Shown in pieces: positions 1-9,727 of a DNA stretch of 64,000 nt (position 1 is the first letter of the stretch; every line of letters begins with the position of its first letter). Position numbers and translations under genes: made by a program. Source of the DNA: Aphanizomenon flos-aquae FACHB-1287 (lineage in GTDB: Bacteria; Cyanobacteriota; Cyanobacteriia; Cyanobacteriales; Nostocaceae); the NCBI RefSeq assembly GCF_014698755.1, contig NZ_JACJTO010000016.1, positions 1 through 64,000 of the forward strand. The letters run 5' to 3'. A model generated the notes under the pieces. That model searched no databases. It saw only the letters and a list, made by a program, of their open reading frames with translations, and was not told where the DNA came from.

Positions 1-108
1 ATGGCGCGGTGGAACCACACTGATCCCTTCCCGAACTCAGAGGTGAAACGCTGCTGCGGCGACGATAGTTTGGGGGTAGCCCTGCGTGAAAATAGCTCGA
101 TGCCAGGT
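1..108 (+). rRNA. rrf: 5S ribosomal RNA, 3' part (5' end cut by the window)
   Basis: The first ~108 bases match the cyanobacterial 5S rRNA as I know it. The loop B/C core CCGAACTCAGAGGTGAAACG is at 33-52, the GGTAGCCCTGCG segment at 75-86, and the 3' strand ends in GATGCCAGG near 107. The first ~10 bases of the mature RNA lie outside the window. It is the last gene of an rRNA operon that would come from the left. Confidence 0.95.
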
Positions 109-125
109 TTATTATTTCATATAAC

Positions 126-163
126 AAGACCCCCTCTATTTATTTAGCGGGGGTTTTGTTTTT
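126..163 (+). terminator. Rho-independent terminator of the rRNA operon
   Basis: CCCCC at 130-134 pairs with GGGGG at 149-153. The stem is extended by A/T and G/T pairs on both sides, and a T-rich tail (TTTTGTTTTT) follows. It lies 20 bases after the 5S RNA. Confidence 0.85.
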
Positions 164-247
164 GGGTTTCATTGTTTAGCGTTTATCTCCAGTGTGTTAA
201 AAAGTTAATTTAATAATACATGATGAGTAGAAAAATGTAATAAGTAG

Positions 248-421
248 TTATACAAAATTAATTACATATTCTTTACCAAAATCTCGAATGACTTTTTCAA
301 CATAATTAACTAAATTCTGCCAACTGGAGTAAGTATCTATTTCTATCTATTCATTAGTTTTATTATAAGCTTTCATGGCTTCTCTGAGATATTTTCTCTC
401 AAATTGATTAAGATAAGACCA
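248..421 (-). pseudogene. Degraded ORF of unknown family
   Basis: Read on the minus strand, 421 to 248 gives a protein-like frame (W-S-Y-L-N-Q-F-E-R-K-Y-L ... W-Q-N-L-V-N-Y-V-E-K-V-I-R-D-F-G-K-E-Y) that ends in a stop at 248-250. An in-frame TAG interrupts it in the middle (about 347-349). Upstream the frame closes and a second frame, coding for a plausible peptide, runs to about 490, which suggests a frameshift too. It lies just downstream of the restriction-modification gene on the same strand and may be a dead companion gene or part of an older locus. The family is not recognised. The rest of 166-525 holds nothing else I can name. Confidence 0.4.
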
Positions 422-525
422 TCTATAGGAGAGATTTCACCATTTACTTGATTGGGGTTAGATTCTAGAATATTAGGCGATTTCTTAATCTTTATAGCTT
501 AAAATGAACACCTTTTTTATTAATT

Positions 526-3500
526 TCATTCTAAAGGAAAACCCCCATAATTTTCAATGATTTGATCAATATTTTCCATAATCTTAATAGTCTCCGATAT
601 TATAGAAATAATATTTTGATAATGATTAATATCATCAAAGTTTAATTGTCTTCCTTTTCTGTCTTTCAACCATTTTTGACAAACTTGATAACCACCAATA
701 TAAAAATTCCAGATTTGTTGCGGAACTTGATCAAAATACTGTTCAGCATTTATCCAGATTTGTTGATGATTTTCATGATATTTGATTTGTTCGACCATAT
801 CAGAACCAGGAATAGGATAGGTAGAAATTTCTGTTCTTGTTTCTTTCATTAAATGGTATTTAACTAGTTTATCACCTTTGATCACTAATTCACAAAAAAG
901 TGCAGCATTGGCAGTTAAAGGAACACGAGGAAAATCAATCTTTAAAAATTCGGCGTAACGTTGACGGTAAATAGGAGCATGAAAGATAGCGTAAATGTAA
1001 TTAAAAATATCCTCTGGTCCAAAGGTTTTGGTTTTATCTCCTTTTCCATCAAAAATAAATTCTAAATCTAGTTTTTGGGAAAATTCACTAATAAATTCTG
1101 GGGATAAGTTCGGTTTACGTCCTCCAGGTGCGTTAGTTGGTGTAGAATCAAATAAAGTTGGGGTATTGGTTGGGTAAAGATAGAGAGGGAAAAGGATTGC
1201 ATATCCTTTATTACTCAAAGTTAAACGATTATCTATAATACAGTCACTTACCAATATATGATTAAATATGCCTTCTGCAACTTGCCGTACAGAAATTAAT
1301 GCTAAGTTTTCATAATTAACTATATGACGCATAACTTGATGACGCGGCATACTATGAAAACCTTTAGTATTTCCAGTATAATAAGTATATCTTAAATCAA
1401 ACGGCCGATATAAAATAGAAGTTATTTTATCTTTAGATATTTTTGATTGTTTGATATCTTGTTGAGCTAAATAGACTTTCCAATCTCTAGTGTCATCTGT
1501 TAAATTATATTTGACAATAGCTTCTTCAGCAGAAATTTTAGAAAAATCAATTACAGTTTTCCATACTTCATTATTCTGCCAATGAATGGTAAGATTATCT
1601 CTAGCTGTTACAATTCCAGGTGTGCTATCTGTAAAAATATTTTTAATACTCCAAAAATTATCTTTCTCTTTAGATAATTCAAGATTTTGAGGTTGAAAAA
1701 GATAAAATTCAAACTCAGGATTTAAAATTTTCCAATCAGTTGAACTAATATCATTTTCAGCTAACCAATGATATTTACCCCCAACTAACTCTTTATTTTC
1801 ATAAACCTCCCTCATACCCCATAAATCAGCATGATAAACTGTTGCTAACTTTTGCTGACTATGTTCATATTTAATAAAAATACTGATTGCTACCCCTTGC
1901 TGAATATCAAAAACATTTTTATCCTGTGAACCGTCAGGACAAACTTCTTTTTTCTTACTATTACCATGTAGATCTAAAACATAAATCTCATCAAAAGTCT
2001 GCATCAAATTTTGACGCATTCCCCGAAAAGTGGGATTATCTAAATAACCATGATTCGTAATTAAAGCCACAATACCATAACCCGTTTCCGAAACTCGATG
2101 TTGAGCAAAACGGATAAACTTTACATAATCATCTAATAATCCTTTGGGGTTTCTTTCTCCTAAAGGTTTACCGTCTACTTGATAATAATCCCTAACTAAC
2201 CCGACAATCCAAGGATCAGTATTTATAGATTCATAAGAATAAGGAGGATTTCCTAAAATTACCATCACAGGAACATCTTGTTTTATATCCTTTGCTGCTT
2301 CTGCTTCATCTCTAATTCTATTCATAAAACCATCAGCAGGAGGAATTTGAAAAGCCTCTTGTAAGGTATTAGTTAAATAAATCCTTAACCGTTCGTCAGA
2401 ACTAAAATCATAACCCAATTCTTGCAACTGTAAAACTAATTTTATATGTGCTACAGTATAGGGAGCCATTAATAACTCAAAACCAAATAATCGCGGTAAT
2501 AAATGTTGACTAACATAACTTGACCACATCCCCTTTTGAGATTTAAACTTATCATAAATAAAATCAATGACATTGTGAATAAAAGTTCCCGTTCCCACCG
2601 CAGGATCTAAAATCAAAACTTGATGGGTTTCGATAGTTCCCTCACCCTTGGGATTAGGAACTTTAATCTTTTTAGAATCTGCTAAACCCTTACTAATATT
2701 AAACTTATGTTTGAGAATATAATCTACACTTTTGACAATATAATTAACCACAGGTTCAGGAGTATAATAAACCCCTCTTGATTCTCGCATTTTCGGGTCA
2801 TATTCCGCCAAAAACGTTTCATAAAAATGAACAACAGGGTCTTCTCTGCGAGTCCGTTTACCAAAATCTTTGAGAATTTCCGCCATTTCCGTTTGTTGGA
2901 GAATACGCGCTAAATTATCAACAGCCCAACTAATTCTATCATCTAAATCAGGTCCGGCTATTTGTCCAAAAATACTTCTTAAAAATGGGTTAGTTTTCGG
3001 TAATTTAAAGGCTGCTGTTTCCCGTGAAAAAGTCTGAACATTATCAGTATTACACCGCGCTGCAAATAAACCATAACAAATAGTTTGGGCGTACATATCC
3101 GCAAATTGTTCAACGGTTAAATCCTTAATTAATACTCGTTGAAATGATTCCAACTGTTCCCGTAAAGTTCCCCCTTTATCCACATCATTTAACGCAGTTT
3201 TAATTGCATCTCTCATCAATTGAGCTAAACTGGCCATACGTTTAGCTAAATCCTTGGGTGTCGTGATTTGGGGAACTTTAGCTAATAAAAATTGCTGTAA
3301 AAGTTGGTCAACTTCCTGTATTCCTTCTTTATCAAGTTTGATTTTTTTATTTTTATCAATAGTTCCCAAAGCAGCAGTTAATGTTAATTCTCCTTGGACA
3401 TACCAACGAAATTCTAAATAATCAGTTAAAATCAAATTACCCAAAGCCTGAAAATAACGCCCCATTTGAGCAGTTTTTTCCACCTTCTTGAGAGAAACAC

Positions 3501-3720
3501 TAATATCTTTAGCTTCCATATAACCAACATCTAAAACACCATTTTTGACCAAGAAATCTGGCGCACCACAAGCGATTCTTTTCGGTTCATTAATAGCTTG
3601 AATACCAGAATCTAAAGACTCCATTAACTTCTTCAAAGCTGGACGATAACTATGTTCAGTAGCATTTTGTCCTTGATAAACTTGATTAACTTCCTGAAAA
3701 TAAACTTGCAAATAATTCAT
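526..3720 (-). CDS. Single-chain restriction-modification enzyme (type IIG/ISP-like N6-adenine methyltransferase with nuclease domain)
   Basis: A 1064-residue protein likely to both methylate adenine in a DNA target site and cut unmodified DNA. The N-terminus has a PD-(D/E)xK-type nuclease pattern, with P54-D55 and E69-A-K71. A helical region follows, and then an N6-adenine methyltransferase core. SAM motif I is LDPAVGTGTF at 371-380, preceded by ESRGVYYTPEPVV at 313-325, and catalytic motif IV is NPPY at 491-494. The C-terminal ~500 residues resemble the target-recognition region of type ISP enzymes (for example PLYLYPTNTP). Classical type ISP enzymes are ~1500 residues with a helicase between nuclease and methylase. 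No helicase motifs are seen here, so the architecture is closer to type IIG. It lies alone, with a degraded ORF downstream. The DNA target cannot be read from the sequence. Confidence 0.85.
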   Translation of the reverse strand: MNYLQVYFQEVNQVYQGQNATEHSYRPALKKLMESLDSGIQAINEPKRIACGAPDFLVKNGVLDVGYMEAKDISVSLKKVEKTAQMGRYFQALGNLILTDYLEFRWYVQGELTLTAALGTIDKNKKIKLDKEGIQEVDQLLQQFLLAKVPQITTPKDLAKRMASLAQLMRDAIKTALNDVDKGGTLREQLESFQRVLIKDLTVEQFADMYAQTICYGLFAARCNTDNVQTFSRETAAFKLPKTNPFLRSIFGQIAGPDLDDRISWAVDNLARILQQTEMAEILKDFGKRTRREDPVVHFYETFLAEYDPKMRESRGVYYTPEPVVNYIVKSVDYILKHKFNISKGLADSKKIKVPNPKGEGTIETHQVLILDPAVGTGTFIHNVIDFIYDKFKSQKGMWSSYVSQHLLPRLFGFELLMAPYTVAHIKLVLQLQELGYDFSSDERLRIYLTNTLQEAFQIPPADGFMNRIRDEAEAAKDIKQDVPVMVILGNPPYSYESINTDPWIVGLVRDYYQVDGKPLGERNPKGLLDDYVKFIRFAQHRVSETGYGIVALITNHGYLDNPTFRGMRQNLMQTFDEIYVLDLHGNSKKKEVCPDGSQDKNVFDIQQGVAISIFIKYEHSQQKLATVYHADLWGMREVYENKELVGGKYHWLAENDISSTDWKILNPEFEFYLFQPQNLELSKEKDNFWSIKNIFTDSTPGIVTARDNLTIHWQNNEVWKTVIDFSKISAEEAIVKYNLTDDTRDWKVYLAQQDIKQSKISKDKITSILYRPFDLRYTYYTGNTKGFHSMPRHQVMRHIVNYENLALISVRQVAEGIFNHILVSDCIIDNRLTLSNKGYAILFPLYLYPTNTPTLFDSTPTNAPGGRKPNLSPEFISEFSQKLDLEFIFDGKGDKTKTFGPEDIFNYIYAIFHAPIYRQRYAEFLKIDFPRVPLTANAALFCELVIKGDKLVKYHLMKETRTEISTYPIPGSDMVEQIKYHENHQQIWINAEQYFDQVPQQIWNFYIGGYQVCQKWLKDRKGRQLNFDDINHYQNIISIISETIKIMENIDQIIENYGGFPLE

Positions 3721-4039
3721 AACTGAATCATACCCCTTAAAAACTTTGCTTCTCTAAATTCGCACCTTTGGGTGAGCTAAAAAAAATTAGCCATAGATAG
3801 CCATAGATACTAATTAAGGTAATTATAAATTAAATCTATCTTGCTACGAGTCAAAAACCAGCAAAACTACCCAAATATTGATATAATTGTCATGAACTCA
3901 ATACCAATCATCATCTGATACATGAAAAAAGTCAAAACTTTTAATCACTGATATATCAAGCTTCCCTATAATAATTGAAGTACAAGTTAATCTTAGCGGG
4001 TCAATTGACAACATCCACAACAGGAGAACAACGAAATTC
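3721..4039. other. Intergenic region between divergent R-M and ndhH genes
   Basis: This 319-base spacer must hold the promoters of both divergent genes. The only motif I can support is a TATAAT hexamer at 3967-3972 for ndhH; no good -35 box is seen at the right distance. A short direct duplication of GCCATAGATA lies at about 3790-3807. No further gene is seen. Confidence 0.5.
3967..3972 (+). promoter_or_regulatory. Candidate -10 box of ndhH
   Basis: A perfect TATAAT lies 67 bases before the ndhH start codon, in an AT-rich region. No TTGACA-like -35 element is evident 16-18 bases upstream, so this is only a candidate. Confidence 0.35.
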
Positions 4040-5224
4040 ATGAGTAGAATAGAAACCCGCACCGAACCGATGGTGCTAAATATGGGACCCCATCACCCAT
4101 CAATGCACGGAGTTTTGCGCTTAATCATGACCTTAGATGGTGAAGATGTCGTAGACTGTGAACCAGTTATAGGCTATTTACACCGGGGAATGGAGAAAAT
4201 TGCCGAAAACCGTTCTACAATCATGTATGTCCCCTACGTTAGCCGCTGGGACTACGCTGCGGGGATGTTTAATGAAGCGGTGACAGTCAACGCACCGGAA
4301 AAATTAGCGGGTATTACCGTACCAAAACGCGCCAGCTATATCCGTGTAATCATGCTGGAACTCAACCGCATAGCTAACCACCTCCTATGGTTTGGTCCAT
4401 TCTTGGCTGACGTAGGCGCTCAAACACCGTTTTTCTACCAATTCCGGGAACGGGAAATGATTTATGATCTGTGGGAAGCCGCCACAGGCTACCGCATGGT
4501 TAATCATAACTATTTCCGTGTTGGTGGTGTAGCTGTTGACTTACCCTATGGTTGGGTAGATAAGTGTTTAGATTTTTGTGATTACTTTATCCCTAAAGTT
4601 GATGAGTATGAACGCTTAGTTACAAATAATCCCATTTTCCGCCGCCGTATTGAAGGTCTGGGAACTATTACCCGTGAAGAAGCTATTAATTGGGGGCTTT
4701 CTGGTCCAATGTTACGCGCTTCTGGGGTAAAATGGGATTTACGGAAAGTTGACCACTATGAATGTTACGATGATTTTGATTGGGATGTTCAGTGGGAAAC
4801 CGTCGGTGATTGTCTTGCTCGTTACATGGTGCGGATGCGAGAAATGCGCGAATCTGTAAAAATCATACGCCAAGCGATTGCGGGATTACCCGGAGGACCC
4901 TACGAAAACCTGGAAGCGAAACGGTTAATGGCTGGAAAAAAATCTGAATGGGATGGTTTTGATTACCAGTTCGTGGCTAAAAAAGTTGCTCCTACTTTTA
5001 AAGTTCCTAAAGGTGAAATTTACTCTCGTGTCGAAAGTGGTAAGGGAGAATTGGGAATTTACCTAGTTGGTGATAATAATGTTTTCCCCTGGCGCTGGAA
5101 AATTCGCGCCGCAGATTTCAACAACCTACAAATTCTTCCTCATTTACTGCGAGGAATGAAGGTAGCAGATATTGTTGTTATTCTCGGTAGTATTGACGTA
5201 ATTATGGGTTCTGTTGATAGGTAA
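4040..5224 (+). CDS. ndhH: NAD(P)H-quinone oxidoreductase subunit H (NDH-1)
   Basis: A 394-residue subunit of the photosynthetic NDH-1 complex in the thylakoid membrane, which takes part in cyclic electron flow, respiration and CO2 uptake. It corresponds to the 49-kDa (NuoD) subunit of complex I, at the quinone site of the peripheral arm. The sequence is unmistakable: [16 protein letters not shown] near the N-terminus, [12 protein letters not shown], and the C-terminal end [14 protein letters not shown]. The length is that of the cyanobacterial and chloroplast family. The start is supported by AGGAGA about 13 bases upstream. It is a single gene here, as in many cyanobacteria where ndhH is not in a large nuo-type operon. 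A strong hairpin follows. Confidence 0.98.
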   Translation: MSRIETRTEPMVLNMGPHHPSMHGVLRLIMTLDGEDVVDCEPVIGYLHRGMEKIAENRSTIMYVPYVSRWDYAAGMFNEAVTVNAPEKLAGITVPKRASYIRVIMLELNRIANHLLWFGPFLADVGAQTPFFYQFREREMIYDLWEAATGYRMVNHNYFRVGGVAVDLPYGWVDKCLDFCDYFIPKVDEYERLVTNNPIFRRRIEGLGTITREEAINWGLSGPMLRASGVKWDLRKVDHYECYDDFDWDVQWETVGDCLARYMVRMREMRESVKIIRQAIAGLPGGPYENLEAKRLMAGKKSEWDGFDYQFVAKKVAPTFKVPKGEIYSRVESGKGELGIYLVGDNNVFPWRWKIRAADFNNLQILPHLLRGMKVADIVVILGSIDVIMGSVDR

Positions 5225-5242
5225 TTTTCTGTCAATTTTCAT

Positions 5243-5266
5243 AGCAAGGAACTTGAGTTCCTTGCT
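5243..5266 (+). terminator. Hairpin downstream of ndhH
   Basis: AGCAAGGAAC and GTTCCTTGCT form a perfect 10-bp stem with a 4-base loop, 18 bases after the ndhH stop. No T-run follows directly, so it may act as a terminator or as a 3'-end stabilising stem. It lies between convergent genes and could serve both. Confidence 0.55.
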
Positions 5267-5333
5267 AGTTATGAATTTATCCCACCCAGAGGCGCTCCAG
5301 TCGCAGAGAATAGGAGGTGGAGTTTTGACATTT

Positions 5334-5966
5334 TTAATGTTTGATTTCTTGTGTAGGTTGGATTTGATTTTGGAATAAGGGACGCACAATTAAATACCCA
5401 GCCGCAAAACCAGTTATAATAATGATTATAATAGTTATTGTCAGCCACCAACCATTTAAGCCTTTGCTCTCAGGCTGAGATTGAGGATAATGGCGCACTT
5501 CCTTTTCTTCTATAAGTGCTGTTTGCGACACTGGTATATTGATACCCTTAACATTTTTTTGAGGATGTGTAGCTTTTATTACTGCTTTTGGACGGGGTCG
5601 ATTAGTTTGCTGACGGGGAACTGTTGCTGTAATAGTTGGCTTATTTGTATATTTTACCTCATGATGATTATGAGGTATGGATTGAGGTTGAGTTTGATAT
5701 TTTACTTCGTTGTCAGGTGGAATTGGTGTGGGAGAACTGGGTGACGGTGTAGTAACTAACTTTTGCAGTTCTAAGCAGGACTGAATCATTTTAGTAATTT
5801 CTTGACGCAGTTCTTGATTCTCTTGAACTAATTTGTGATTATGACTGGTAATTACATCTAATTTAGATTGGACTGCTTGTAACTCCGTTGTCAACTCTCG
5901 ATAAACGTAAAGAGGAACAGCAGCGGGATAAGTAGGTGGTTGACTAGATTCTGTAGAGGTTTTCAT
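5334..5966 (-). CDS. Hypothetical coiled-coil protein with C-terminal membrane anchor
   Basis: A 210-residue protein with no family I recognise. Residues ~25-75 have a heptad-like pattern (LQAVQSKLDVITSHNHKLVQ and onwards) typical of a coiled coil. A long Pro/Gln/Thr-rich linker with basic patches follows at about 76-150. A single hydrophobic segment at about 172-198 (WWLTITIIIIIITGFAAGYL) is likely membrane-spanning, with a short polar tail after it. The layout suggests a tail-anchored protein with a cytoplasmic coiled coil. It is convergent with ndhH and has no evident operon partner. Confidence 0.7.
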   Translation of the reverse strand: MKTSTESSQPPTYPAAVPLYVYRELTTELQAVQSKLDVITSHNHKLVQENQELRQEITKMIQSCLELQKLVTTPSPSSPTPIPPDNEVKYQTQPQSIPHNHHEVKYTNKPTITATVPRQQTNRPRPKAVIKATHPQKNVKGINIPVSQTALIEEKEVRHYPQSQPESKGLNGWWLTITIIIIIITGFAAGYLIVRPLFQNQIQPTQEIKH

Positions 5967-6344
5967 ATCTTAGTATCAAAATCCGGTAATTAGTGCCAGG
6001 CTAACAAAAATCAGAATATAATTATTTGTGAGATTATGCTCAAGAATAATGGAAAAATGCACAAAAGGCAAAGATTGGAAATTAATTATTTTTCTGAGTA
6101 TTCCCTGAACCAGTAACAAGGTGACTAAATAGCTAGTTGGCATTTATACGGTATTATTAAATACAATTGGCGAAGGTTTGACCGTAAATAATTACCAAAC
6201 TATAAACAATTATAATCAATAAAACTCAGGCTAAAAAAATTCACTTTCAAATTATACCATTTTTGAGATTTTTGATCTTACTAAGAGTTTGCACTGGTAG
6301 GTATATTTAACAAAACCTATTTAAAAACTGCTAAAGATTGCAAT
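5967..6344. other. Intergenic region without recognised gene
   Basis: 378 AT-rich bases between two minus-strand genes. They hold the upstream region of the coiled-coil protein gene and the 3' flank of the methyltransferase-like gene. I see no ORF with coding character, RNA gene or clear repeat. Confidence 0.5.
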
Positions 6345-7634
6345 CTATACCCGTTTTTTTGCTAATATTACATAATCATCTAATGTATAGTTAGATTCAT
6401 AATTTTGATCAAAATACTTTTTAAGCATAGAACTAATATAAACTTGTTTGGGTAAGTTTTCTTGAGCAAATTTTGCAAAGTCAACAATGGTATAACTTTT
6501 TCTTAGACCAGTTGAGGTTAGATATTTATACCAAACTAACTTTAGTCCCAGTTCTTCTACAAACTTATATACTACATTTTTTTCCTGTTCTTTATCTTCA
6601 ACCCGATAAGTATTATAAGTCTTAAATAACTTTTTATCTTGAATAATAAGCATTACATAACCTTGACTACTTAAACTATTAGTAAATATTTTTTTATATA
6701 TATTATTAGCTTTAATTCTTTTAGAATCATCTGCAAAAAAACAATGAGAAATGACAATAAAATTAAAAAAGTTTTTTGGAATATTACTATATTTTTCTTC
6801 CGAAGAAAAGATATCAGCAGTCACAAAACGAAAATAATTATTTATAGGATTTATCTGCGACTCAATATATTTACGCCAAAATTGAAGTCCTCGATACTGA
6901 AAAGTGTCTTGTTTTTCAAAAGAATAGTAAGATACGTGCATTTGGGGAATACTAAAAAAGCTGCTATAACTTTGGAGAAATAAAGCTAAACCATAAGCTG
7001 TTGTTCCCGGTCCAGCAGCAATATCAAGAATATTTAATTTAGTTGGTAGCAACTCATTTTGGTAAATTAAAAACCAGGATAAATAGAGACAATATACATT
7101 TTCTAAAAAATACTTCATGAAATAGACATGAGGAGTTAGATTAAGACTGTATTCTGGATCTTTTCCGACTTTTAAACCATTAATATCATCAAAAGCATCT
7201 TTTAAAGATATTATTAATTTTTGTTCATTAATTTTACTAAATTCTTCTTGAAGATATGTGAATAATGCAACTTCAAAATCATTAAATATACTCTGGTCAA
7301 TTCCCGTAACTTGTAGCTTATATTCATCATGATCTACTAATTCAAAAGTTTGATATATATACTTAATAAATTCTGTATTAGGCTTTAATAAAAGATTAGA
7401 TTTTGATTCTGTTGCTTCCGTTATTTGTTTTTTAAAATTTGCGATTTCCCGTTTATTTTCCTGGGAAGTTCTTTCGAGTTGAAGTTTATCTCTAAATAGT
7501 TTCTCTAACCATGAAAAACTTGCTCCCGACTTTTGAATCGCTTGCAAAATTTTTATAGCACTTTGGGTATCACCACGACATAATGCTGATTTGAATTGCT
7601 GACTTCTCCACCAATTAATAATGAAATTACTCAT
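6345..7634 (-). CDS. Methyltransferase-like protein with N-terminal coiled coil
   Basis: A ~429-residue protein. A class I SAM-binding motif is visible around the middle (LNILDIAAGPGTTAYGLALF), followed by a beta-strand/acidic pattern and, later, FNFIVISHCFFADD in the place of motif IV. This makes it a likely SAM-dependent methyltransferase of unknown substrate. The N-terminal ~85 residues are helical and charged (KLQLERTSQENKREIANFKK), probably a coiled coil. I prefer the ATG at 7634 (MSNFIINWW): it overlaps the stop of the preceding radical SAM gene by 8 bases, the usual sign of translational coupling. An ATG four codons earlier is also possible. With arsS and the radical SAM gene it forms a tight three-gene minus-strand operon. 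A role in modification of the same pathway product is inference only. Confidence 0.65.
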   Translation of the reverse strand: MSNFIINWWRSQQFKSALCRGDTQSAIKILQAIQKSGASFSWLEKLFRDKLQLERTSQENKREIANFKKQITEATESKSNLLLKPNTEFIKYIYQTFELVDHDEYKLQVTGIDQSIFNDFEVALFTYLQEEFSKINEQKLIISLKDAFDDINGLKVGKDPEYSLNLTPHVYFMKYFLENVYCLYLSWFLIYQNELLPTKLNILDIAAGPGTTAYGLALFLQSYSSFFSIPQMHVSYYSFEKQDTFQYRGLQFWRKYIESQINPINNYFRFVTADIFSSEEKYSNIPKNFFNFIVISHCFFADDSKRIKANNIYKKIFTNSLSSQGYVMLIIQDKKLFKTYNTYRVEDKEQEKNVVYKFVEELGLKLVWYKYLTSTGLRKSYTIVDFAKFAQENLPKQVYISSMLKKYFDQNYESNYTLDDYVILAKKRV

Positions 7635-8547
7635 AACCAAAACCATCTTTTCCTTCTTTTATTTCCACACCTGGAAGTTGAGATATTAACTTTTCTTTAA
7701 ATCGTTGATAACTCAACTGCTGAGAATTATACCACCAAGCATACTTTTGTTTAATTTCTTCAGCTTCTTGACGAGTTCCTGCGACTAAAGAACGATTATT
7801 ATTAGTATGAAAGTCTTGAATTACCACTCTATCTGCGATAGCTAATTTTTGAATAAACGTATCTTCATCTTTGGCTAGTGTTGGAAGTAGAGGTGTAATA
7901 GTAATAGAAATTTTAGGAATAAAACCTTTCAAACTATCAATGCTCTGTCGGATTTTAATAATAGCATTTAATCTAGCTTTAATACTAGGAGAGCGGGGTT
8001 CAAAATCTTTTCTTACAACTTCGCTACCCGTGGGAATGCTCATATTAATTCGCAACCTTTGAAACCTTTGTAAATAATCAATATCTCTAGTAATGATTGG
8101 ACTGCGAGTTTGAATTACTAAATGTGGACGATAATCAAGCATTACTTCTAATAAACTACGAGTTAATTGATGTTTAGATTCCAAAGGTTGATAAGGATCT
8201 GTAACACTACTCATATAAATTCTGGGAGGTTGATTAGGATTTTTTCGACACCAAGTTTCTAATTCCCTTGCTAAAACTTCCGCAGCATTTTCCTTAAAAA
8301 TTACCCATTTACCCCAATCCTGACGCATTTTATGATTAGGGCTAAATGCAGCAGCATAGCAGTAACTACAGCCATATTGACAACCACGATAAGGATTAAG
8401 AGTAAAGTCATAAGCAGCAATAAAACCAGTTGCTTTTGTTAGTAGTGATTTAGCATTTTGGGCGTAAACCGTAATATCTCCAAATCTTTCGCGCACAAAT
8501 TTTGTAGGAGTTTTGTCGCTATAACCTTCGTACAATAATTTTGCCAT
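7627..8547 (-). CDS. Radical SAM protein of the SPL/Rv2578c type
   Basis: A 306-residue radical SAM enzyme. The [4Fe-4S]-binding CxxxCxxC motif is C56-QYG-C60-SY-C63 within NPYRGCQYGCSYCYA, a form typical of the SplB-like/Rv2578c branch of uncharacterised radical SAM proteins. Further family features are IYMSSVTDPYQPLE after the core strand and ITITPLLP later. The substrate is unknown for this branch. The C-terminal KDGFGYE overlaps the next gene by 8 bases, and arsS ends only 42 bases upstream, so the three are likely co-transcribed. Chemistry through a 5'-deoxyadenosyl radical is certain at the family level only. Confidence 0.8.
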   Translation of the reverse strand: MAKLLYEGYSDKTPTKFVRERFGDITVYAQNAKSLLTKATGFIAAYDFTLNPYRGCQYGCSYCYAAAFSPNHKMRQDWGKWVIFKENAAEVLARELETWCRKNPNQPPRIYMSSVTDPYQPLESKHQLTRSLLEVMLDYRPHLVIQTRSPIITRDIDYLQRFQRLRINMSIPTGSEVVRKDFEPRSPSIKARLNAIIKIRQSIDSLKGFIPKISITITPLLPTLAKDEDTFIQKLAIADRVVIQDFHTNNNRSLVAGTRQEAEEIKQKYAWWYNSQQLSYQRFKEKLISQLPGVEIKEGKDGFGYE

Positions 8548-8589
8548 ATTCCAATATTTTATTAAATTGAATAACGGTATTTTGAAAAT

Positions 8590-9564
8590 TTATACTATAG
8601 CACCACCACAACTAGAACCACAACCCGCAGTACAACCATAACAATATTCAGCAGTTTGGATTTCATTAATTATATCCAAACTACCAATTTCTAACAATTT
8701 ACTCACAGTCAAATTTTCACCATTACTAGTTTTAGCAGGTAAATTCATCATTTGATTAAAATCACAATCATAAATATTCCCTAAATAATCAATAGAAAGT
8801 TGTTCACGACACATTAAACCATCAATTGTATTTGCATTAAAGTGAGATTCCAAAAAATGCAAATAGCGAGAATAAAGCTGTTTTCTTTCTAAATGAAACT
8901 TTGTTCTCCCTACAGGTATATTAGTAATCGTAAAAAGATGATTAAATCGAATATCAAATTTTTCAAACAGAAAGGTTTTATAAGCCTTTTCTAAATTTTT
9001 CTGTTCAGGAGTGAGAGAAAAATTTTCACTATTTGGTAATGGAGGATTATAAACCAAATCTAACACTAAATCTGGATTTTGACCATAACCGATTTTATTC
9101 AACCATTGTAAAGCCTTAATTGATTGATCAAAAACACCATTTCCCCGCATTTTATCCACATTATCTGCTAAATAACAGGGAAGAGAAGCGACAATCCTTA
9201 CCTTATTCTCAGCCAAAAAATCTGGTAAATCCTCAAATCCCTCCACAAAATAAATTGTCAAATTTGATCTGACAATTACCTGTTTACCTGCATTTTTAGC
9301 AGCTTCTACCAAAGACTTAAAACCATAATTCATTTCTGGAGCGCCACCAGTTAAATCTACCGTTTTAATTTGCGGAAACCTACTAATTAAAGTAATTAAC
9401 TGTTGACAAACTTCCGGTGTTAATTCCTCAGTTCTTTTCGGACCAGCTTCCACATGGCAATGGTTACAAGTCAAATTACAAAGTTTTCCCAAATTAACTT
9501 GTAAAACGTTAATTTGCTTTTTTGTTAAAGGAGAATTTAGCTGCTGAAAAAAAGGTGTAATCAT
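8590..9564 (-). CDS. arsS: Arsenosugar biosynthesis radical SAM protein ArsS
   Basis: A 324-residue radical SAM enzyme of the ArsS (DUF3641) family, which transfers a 5'-deoxyadenosyl group to dimethylarsenite on the way to arsenosugars. The cluster motif CNLTCNHC lies in NLGKLCNLTCNHCHVEAGPKR, near residues 30-37. The C-terminal Cys-rich end CYGCTAGCGSSCGGA is also typical of the family. In cyanobacteria the partner arsM, which makes the methylated substrate, is usually close by; here it is at 12853-13821 on the same strand, separated by a TIR-FGE cassette and a nuclease gene. The gene leads a compact run with the SPL-type radical SAM gene and a methyltransferase-like gene. No ArsR-type operator was identified. 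Confidence 0.85.
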   Translation of the reverse strand: MITPFFQQLNSPLTKKQINVLQVNLGKLCNLTCNHCHVEAGPKRTEELTPEVCQQLITLISRFPQIKTVDLTGGAPEMNYGFKSLVEAAKNAGKQVIVRSNLTIYFVEGFEDLPDFLAENKVRIVASLPCYLADNVDKMRGNGVFDQSIKALQWLNKIGYGQNPDLVLDLVYNPPLPNSENFSLTPEQKNLEKAYKTFLFEKFDIRFNHLFTITNIPVGRTKFHLERKQLYSRYLHFLESHFNANTIDGLMCREQLSIDYLGNIYDCDFNQMMNLPAKTSNGENLTVSKLLEIGSLDIINEIQTAEYCYGCTAGCGSSCGGAIV

Positions 9565-9727
9565 AGAAGCATCTCTAGCACGAATTTCTATAAGAGGATA
9601 TTTTAAAGGTCATTCAACCTCACAGACAAGGGGAAGTGACAGACTATTGATAATTGGGACATACCACTTGACTAAATCGAAAGTTTCCTATATTATGGAT
9701 AAACAACCCATCCATCATTACCAAAAT

